This document shows positions 7,429 to 12,787 of a stretch of DNA of 12,787 nucleotides, piece by piece. Within the stretch, counting starts at the first letter, position 1, and every line of letters begins with the position of its first letter. The position numbers and the translations under genes were made by a program. The notes beneath the pieces were generated by a model. It had not been told where the DNA came from and did no database searches. It saw nothing but the letters and a program-made list of their open reading frames with translations. The stretch is from Haplosporangium gracile (lineage: Eukaryota > Mortierellomycota > Mortierellomycetes > Mortierellales > Mortierellaceae), in contig JAAAUF010000463.1 of the NCBI GenBank assembly GCA_015499985.1, forward strand, positions 1-12,787, given 5' to 3'.

Positions 7429-8313
7429 TTAATTGACCCGGCTGGACTTCCTACGAGATAGTTTCTTGTTATCTCCGGCTAGGATCGCCTCCAATGTCGT
7501 CAATTGAATATTACTCTCAGGGACAACCATCGAGTCCACCTTCACCGCCTGCCCAGAACCATCATCATTGGCATCATTGCCATCGTCGTCCTTGGCATCT
7601 ACCTCACTGCCACTGCCATGGTACTTTTTCGCAGATTTGCGCGCCATCCTCTTCTTCTTCTCCCGAATCTTTTCGGCCTTTTGTCCACGCTTCGACAAGT
7701 CGCCATTATAGTACTCGTCCAATCGCTCCACGAGGATCCGACGTGCCAACTTGCGGTTCTGGGGCAAGGACCTGGTAGCCTGACACTGGATGACGATCCC
7801 GGTCTCGAAATGCTTGAGCTCGACGTTCGAGTTTGTCTTGTTGATCTTTTGACCGCCGTTGCCACCGCCCTTGATGAAGCGTTCCCGGAAGTCGGTCTCG
7901 AGCAGGATGATCTCCTTGTATCCCGTTGTCTGTGGTGAAAATGCTGACTTTTGAGAGGTGGATTTGACAGTTGGTTTCATAGGTGGCGTGTCGGTTGTGG
8001 AATCGGTGGACAGGGGATCAAGATCGTCGTGAAGTTCTGCTGGTGCTTCAGATGACTGTTGGCTCTGATGTCTGCGCGCAGCTGTGAATCCGAGTTCTCG
8101 CCCAGGTCCGGCCCGAAGAAAGGCCTCACGGATTTGATGTGAACTTGAAAAGGCAGCCGAGGCTTGTTGAGTCGAGAATATGGTCCGAGGCCTGATTCGC
8201 AGACCTGTCCATGAGGTTGTTGTAGTTGCTGTTGTTGTTGAAGGGGATGCTGTCCTTCGTACGAGTGCCAAACACTGTTGACAGTAGGCGGGGATGAGTG
8301 CCGCTTTGCTCAT
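7429..8313 (-). CDS. MTRFR: Mitochondrial peptide chain release factor-like protein (GGQ domain, MTRFR/Pth4 family)
   Basis: A single-exon gene of 294 residues. Residues 1 to about 85 are rich in Arg, Ser, Thr and Ala with almost no acidic residues until about 62, as in a mitochondrial targeting sequence (SKAALIPAYCQQCLALVRR; RIRPRTIFST). Residues about 132-205 form the class I release-factor catalytic domain with the GGQ loop at 153-155 (FIKGGGNGGQKINKTNSNVE) and the family signature TRSLPQNRKLARRIL. A Lys/Arg-rich tail (about 208-231) then resembles the ribosome-entering tail of this family. There is no codon-recognition domain, which separates it from true RF1/RF2. In the family (human MTRFR/C12orf65, fission yeast Pth4) the GGQ hydrolyses peptidyl-tRNA in stalled mitochondrial ribosomes or released large subunits. 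The extra acidic C-terminal 60 residues have no assigned role. It is divergent from and close to TDP1. Confidence 0.9.
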   Translation of the reverse strand: MSKAALIPAYCQQCLALVRRTASPSTTTATTTTSWTGLRIRPRTIFSTQQASAAFSSSHQIREAFLRAGPGRELGFTAARRHQSQQSSEAPAELHDDLDPLSTDSTTDTPPMKPTVKSTSQKSAFSPQTTGYKEIILLETDFRERFIKGGGNGGQKINKTNSNVELKHFETGIVIQCQATRSLPQNRKLARRILVERLDEYYNGDLSKRGQKAEKIREKKKRMARKSAKKYHGSGSEVDAKDDDGNDANDDGSGQAVKVDSMVVPESNIQLTTLEAILAGDNKKLSRRKSSRVN

Positions 8314-8603
8314 GGTGCCTGATCGTTGGTTCCTGGTCTGTAGAGTGCGAAAGAAGTGATCAGACTCTTTCTTGCATCTCGTGAATAAGGATCAAGGGCA
8401 CGTGACTGCGTTATACCCAAACTGTATGCGAGGGCTGTAAAAAGCGTCGAAGAATCATTGAATGGGTTACCTCTGCATGCTTCTCGCAAAGCCGACTGAC
8501 ACTTCACGACAACTGCATTCGACCCGCTCAACGAACAGCAACAACAGTACACCAGCAAAACTAAACCAGGAAACACAGGAAAAACATATAACCAAAGGCA
8601 GCC
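8314..8603. promoter_or_regulatory. Shared divergent promoter region of MTRFR-like and TDP1 genes
   Basis: These 290 bp separate the two start codons, so both promoters must lie here unless they reach into the genes. The TDP1 side (8540-8603) is A/C-rich with few T on the plus strand and ends in cagccATGG, a good eukaryotic start context. I see no clear TATA box and name no factor site. Confidence 0.6.
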
Positions 8604-11600
8604 ATGGATTTCAGCCCGGAAGAGGACGCAGACATTGCTGAAGCCATCCGTCTCTCCCTTCTCGAAGCTGTCAACAGCGCCAACAACACACGTGCCAGAC
8701 AAGAACAGCAGCAGCACAGACCGTCATCACCGCCACCACTGCCACCACCATCACCGCCACAGCAACAACAAACGCCTCGTCCTACAAGGCGTGTCGAGTT
8801 TATCGACCTGACAGATGACCCGGAGCCAGAAGTTAAGGCCGAAAAGATGGAGTACACAGAGCCAGGGAACATCTTTGATATGAGCTTGGACGAGGAGGCG
8901 ATGGACGACGAGAATCTCCAGTATGTCAAGGCTCTCTCTGCAGCGTCTCAGGAAATGCGGTCTCAGGAGTCGGAACACGAAAAGAGTTTTACAGCAGTAG
9001 CGGCGCCGATGAATGGCGGTGGTAGTGGTAGTCATTACCACGACGACGTGAACGAAATGGACGAGGACTTAAAAAAGGCTCTGGAACTCTCGTTGGCGTG
9101 TTCTAGAGCCTCGTCAGCAACTGTTCCACAGGGATCTTCACAGCAGCATCAATCACAATCACATCAACCAGCATCAGTACCTCAGGTGGCAGTTGTAGAG
9201 AAGTCGCTTTTGTCGCCGGCTGCAATCTTTGGTATGAGTCGAGCAGAGATGGAGATGGAGCGCCAGGAACGGATCAAAAAGCGAGCCCTTTCGGATGGAG
9301 CAGTTCCTTCTCGGAAAGTCAGCGAGGACCGGGAACAGAAGCGACGGACCCTTGACCATCCTACATCGCCCAAATTCAACAGCAATGATGGCAGCGCAGG
9401 AAGGCTTGGATCACCTGCAATAACAACGGCTTCTTCATCAAAGTTATCAAAGGCATCTTCAGCACCAATACCCACCCTATCATCAACCTCAACAAGGCCA
9501 TCATCGTCAGCTTCATCAGCACCATTATCAGCATCCATATTAGCAAAATCGCGCCCACAGTCACAGTTTGCACCACCACCCAGAATTCATCCTGCATCGC
9601 CGTCTTCGCCATCGACCAGAGCCGCATTCGAAACATCTTCCTCCTCCTCAGCTGCATACCCTGCAAAGTACCACACCGCGTCATTTAGGAATACTCGCAT
9701 TCTTGGAACGGATTGTGGCAAGTGGGATGTACGCTTTCAGGATTTGGTCAGCAGGAACCACTTGACGAAGGCTATTCTGACGACTATGGATCTGGAAGAG
9801 GAGTGGTTGAACGCCTACATCCCTCACAGAATCCCACAGTGCCGCGTCAAAACCTGGAAAGCACGAGATGACCAAGTGGTAAAATCTTATTTTGCTTACT
9901 GCATGACAGATTTCACAAAGCGATAGAGGAGGCATATTCGCATGCTGAGACCTTAAACTAAATATCACCTAGGAGTTACTAACGAATGCTCTTTGATAAC
10001 TTAGAGGGGCTATCAGACAATTGAAAAGGCGTTGTATGTGCACCCACCTCTCGGAGAGTTTGGCAGCTTTCACGCCAAGCTAATGGTTCTCTTTTACCCT
10101 ACCTTCGTCAGAATCGTTATTTCCTCCGCCAACCTGGTAAGAGGTATCTTCTGTTCATTTTTCTACAATTTGCCTGCTTTCCTTAATAAGACATCTAGCT
10201 TATTCTAACACTGTGCACGCCTTCGTCTTTGTTTGTAGGTGAGCCATGACTGGGAACAATTGGTGAACACGGTCTATGTACAGGACTTTGAAATGTTATC
10301 ATCAGATAGCCCAGAGCAACTGGGAGAGTTTGGATCGACATTGCTTGCCTTTTTGACAGCAATGGAGCTCCCTGAAAAGATAATTCGCGCCGTCAGACGT
10401 GTTGACCTTCGTCCAGCCAAGGTATTTTGCATTTACTCAGTTGTGATGATATACAATGCCGTTGGCTGTAAGGACCTGTTTGCTAACGATTTCTCCCCCT
10501 GTTTGTTACTGCTATATGACACAAATATATAGGTTGTCTTGATTCCAGCAGTTCATGGATGGCACCGGGTTGATGCTCGTCACACTTATGGCATTGCGCG
10601 TTTAGCAAAAGTCATGCAGATCAGAACTACCGAGACTCAAGAATGGGACATGGAATACCAGGTACCATTGACTTCTTTGCTGCTCGCGTTACATTTGCAA
10701 GGAGCGTTGTGATTTCATATAACCTATTTTTATGCCTCATTTCTGCTCGACAAAACCTATAGACAAGTTCATTGGGCAAATTGACGGTGAAGTTCCTTGC
10801 AGAGCTATACAGGGCAAGTCGTGGATTCACACCCAGGCCGCGGATAAAGGTCGATGTTGATGAAAGAGTTCCGCCGATCAAAATCGTCTTTCCAACGCTA
10901 GGTCATGTTGCTAACAGCCGACTGGGAGAGCTTGGGGCGGGGACTGTGTGCTTGAGGCGTGAGTTTTGGAACTCGAGTACGTTCCCGAGAGCCGTCATGC
11001 ACGATTTCGAGCTTGTTGGTCGGCACAAGGGTTCCTTGATGCATACCAAGGTGAGCTGGGCTTGATATGCTTTTGACTCTTGTGAAAGAAGTTCATATTC
11101 GTTAATAAGTGTGCTAAATGGTGTCATACCTGTTTTTGTTGACGCATGATTTTAGGTGATACTGGCCAAGGCAGCACAGCCGAGACAGACCCTGGGCAGC
11201 CGACTACCACCATCATCGAATGACCCTCGGAAACTAGCAGGCTGGTTCTATGTCGGGTATGTTTCTTCTCTCTATTCTACTCTGTTTGTGCACACATGAC
11301 GATTTTCCTCCTAGCCTGGCAACTGTTGTCATATTTGCTAACGTATATTGCTTTGAATCTTTTTTTTTTCAGGAGCGCGAATTGCACAGAATCGGCATGG
11401 GGCACAATGTCGAACAAGCGGAGCGGAGACCTGCAAGGGCTGTGTATCAATATCCGCAATTGGGAGCTTGGAGTGGTGTATATGATTGAGACGGAAGACG
11501 AGATGGAGGAACTGAATCGGAGGTACCGGGGTAGTGGACGTGGCACGGACGATGAACCAGACCAAACATTCTTTGGACCGTTGCCTCTTCCCTACCGACG

Positions 11601-11652
11601 GCCGTTGACGCCGTATTATGCTGAAGACGAGCCTTGGTCTGATCTCTTGTGA
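8604..11652 (+). CDS. TDP1: Tyrosyl-DNA phosphodiesterase 1 with N-terminal UIM and SIM motifs
   Basis: Seven exons: 8604-9878, 10005-10136, 10239-10421, 10533-10661, 10763-11050, 11156-11256 and 11373-11652. The six introns are 101-126 bp with GT...AG ends and branch sites such as TTACTAAC; five are phase 0 and the last is phase 2. The product is 795 residues. The phospholipase-D-like catalytic domain starts near residue 351. Both HKD-type motifs are complete: FHAKLM with H448/K450 and N468 in SSANL, then MHTK with H667/K669 and N706 in GSANCTESAWG. TDP1 hydrolyses 3'-phosphotyrosyl bonds left by trapped topoisomerase I, using one histidine as nucleophile and the other as acid/base. The N-terminal half is mostly disordered and carries a UIM at about 6-22 (AEAIRLSLLEA), a SUMO-interacting motif at 64-72 (VEFIDLTDD), and a second UIM at about 151-164 (DEDLKKALELSLA). 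A conserved-looking MSRAEMEMERQERIKKR patch lies at 211-227. These suggest recruitment to ubiquitin- or SUMO-tagged DNA-protein adducts; that role is inferred. Confidence 0.94.
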
Positions 11653-12344
11653 GGGAGGCTAAAAGAGAGAGAGGTGTATGATGATGGGGAAAGTGGAGGT
11701 GAATATGACATCAAGGAAGAGGAAACAAAAGAGGAAACATACACACATGCATATACACACGCACCATTTGCACAATGCACATTATTTCCGTTGTTTCTAT
11801 TTCTCTTTTACTGTTTCTTGACATTGATGTTGATAAGATCCCTTTTTTTAGATCACGCTTGTTTGGGAATATGTTTCGATCTACTATCATACGGTTTTGT
11901 TCATCACTATTTTTTTGATAAATCTTGTCACAAATGCAAGGGGGAGGGAAGGGGGAAGGGTTGTCGTTAATGACGATTAAAGTGCGGGAGTGTACTTAGT
12001 CACCGCCACGCTCTGTGCGTCGCGTTTTTATTTCGCTGGCTGTTGAACGAATCGAGCAAACCAAACGAACAAACGAACGAACGCGGCGCCTCTGATTTGG
12101 AGTTACGCCCTTGTCATCGTCAATTCGCGACCAGGTCTATCACAAATTGAGAAAGATGGGCGCACAGACAGCAACAAATTGGGAAGGACAGCAACAATTC
12201 CCTAGAAGGACCGGAAAAGAAAATTTATCGACATGCACCACACAAACACACAACACACAACAGCCACGAACGATACCCTATGTCTGGCCTGGTCTGGATG
12301 AGTGAGTAGAAAAAAAAACCAATGAGCCACCAGCACACCAAACG
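11653..12344. other. 3' flank of TDP1 and gene-free stretch
   Basis: About 690 bp without a supported gene. 11653-11960 is likely TDP1 3' UTR and flank, with a purine-rich then T-rich composition. Near 12058-12081 there is an imperfect (aaacgaac)-type short repeat. The plus-strand frame at 12111-12305 (64 residues) begins at TTG, is rich in Gln/Thr from CA-rich DNA, and has no domain, so I do not call it. Confidence 0.5.
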
Positions 12345-12787
12345 GCGGAAAAAGTAATTGGCGACAGGATAGGCGTCATGTGAGCCTCATCCTTTTTTTT
12401 TTTCATATGTATGAAGAGCTGGCGGGGTGTGTCGACTTTCGTGTTATCATGCCGTTCGATGAGACTCTTTTTTTTTTTTTTGCTCCTTCGATTCCTTTTT
12501 CCCTTTCGCTTTTTTCAATTGTGTTCTTGTCTTCTCTTCACTCTTACCCTTCATAACCTTCACTTTTTTTTCTCAACCTTTTTCAACCACACCCTCTTTT
12601 TGATAGTTACTTCACACACACACACACATACACACATTATTCAGGAACCGAGTGACAAAAACAGCCGCAACCAACCCGCGGGACAATCGTTTCTTAGCCT
12701 GCTCCCTCCTCGTTTTTTTCTACTTTTTCCTCTCTCTCCTTCTCCCTTCACACAACCTAAACCACTCCAGCTTCGCCAGAAACCCCC
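12345..12787 (+). promoter_or_regulatory. Probable promoter/5' leader of a plus-strand gene beyond the window
   Basis: From about 12390 the plus strand has poly-T runs (about 12393-12403 and 12468-12481) and then a long C/T-rich stretch, ending at 12787 without an ATG-led frame of any length. This composition is typical just upstream of fungal genes and similar to the DNA before the LRR gene. The downstream gene itself is not visible. Confidence 0.4.
12613..12635. repeat. (CA)n microsatellite
   Basis: An alternating CA run with a single interruption (acacatacac), within the pyrimidine-rich region at the right end. Confidence 0.9.

Noticed and set aside
7504..7938. 144-residue plus-strand frame
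   Set aside because: It is antisense to the GGQ release-factor gene, whose conserved motifs fix the coding strand.
8310..8717. 135-residue minus-strand hydrophobic frame
   Set aside because: It covers the divergent promoter and the antisense of TDP1 exon 1; no domain, and it conflicts with two well-supported genes.
12111..12305. 64-residue plus-strand frame
   Set aside because: It starts at TTG, is short, Gln/Thr-biased from CA-rich DNA, and has no recognisable domain.

Overview
The window looks like nuclear DNA of a filamentous fungus, most likely of the Mortierellaceae (Mortierella/Linnemannia/Podila type). The reasons are spliceosomal introns of about 100 bp with CTAAC-type branch sites, pyrimidine-rich promoter regions, and F-box-like and ribonuclease-inhibitor-type leucine-rich-repeat genes of the kind expanded in that group. 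The taxon is inferred from gene families, not from a marker gene.

Layout. (1) 63-1054, plus strand: a pyrimidine-rich 31-bp tandem repeat, then an F-box-like/LRR gene whose six 84-bp repeats differ mainly at surface positions of the LRR fold. (2) 1055-1549: a 3' region with a 14-bp-arm hairpin and a stretch of unknown, possibly element-derived DNA. (3) 1550-5093, minus strand: two tandem genes, A (1550-3067) and B (3668-5093). They appear to be divergent copies of one unrecognised family of about eight-pass membrane proteins. Both have broken reading frames; in A an exact 20-bp tandem duplication creates a premature stop. (4) 5501-7040, minus strand: an F-box protein gene that is complete from F-box to C-terminus but split over three frames. 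(5) 7429-8313, minus strand: an intact mitochondrial GGQ-type release-factor-like gene (MTRFR/Pth4 family). (6) 8604-11652, plus strand: an intact seven-exon tyrosyl-DNA phosphodiesterase 1 gene with N-terminal ubiquitin- and SUMO-interacting motifs, head-to-head with (5). (7) 11653-12787: no gene seen; the last 400 bp look like the promoter and 5' leader of a plus-strand gene starting beyond the window.

The right half (7.4-11.7 kb) is a conserved housekeeping pair that shares a 290-bp intergenic promoter: one product hydrolyses peptidyl-tRNA esters in mitochondria, the other removes protein adducts from DNA ends. The left half is accessory: repeat-rich, paralogous and carrying many small indels. 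Whether those indels are real pseudogenising mutations or consensus errors of a long-read assembly cannot be told from the sequence alone. The best candidates for something undescribed are the tandem eight-pass membrane protein family and the UIM-SIM-TDP1 architecture.
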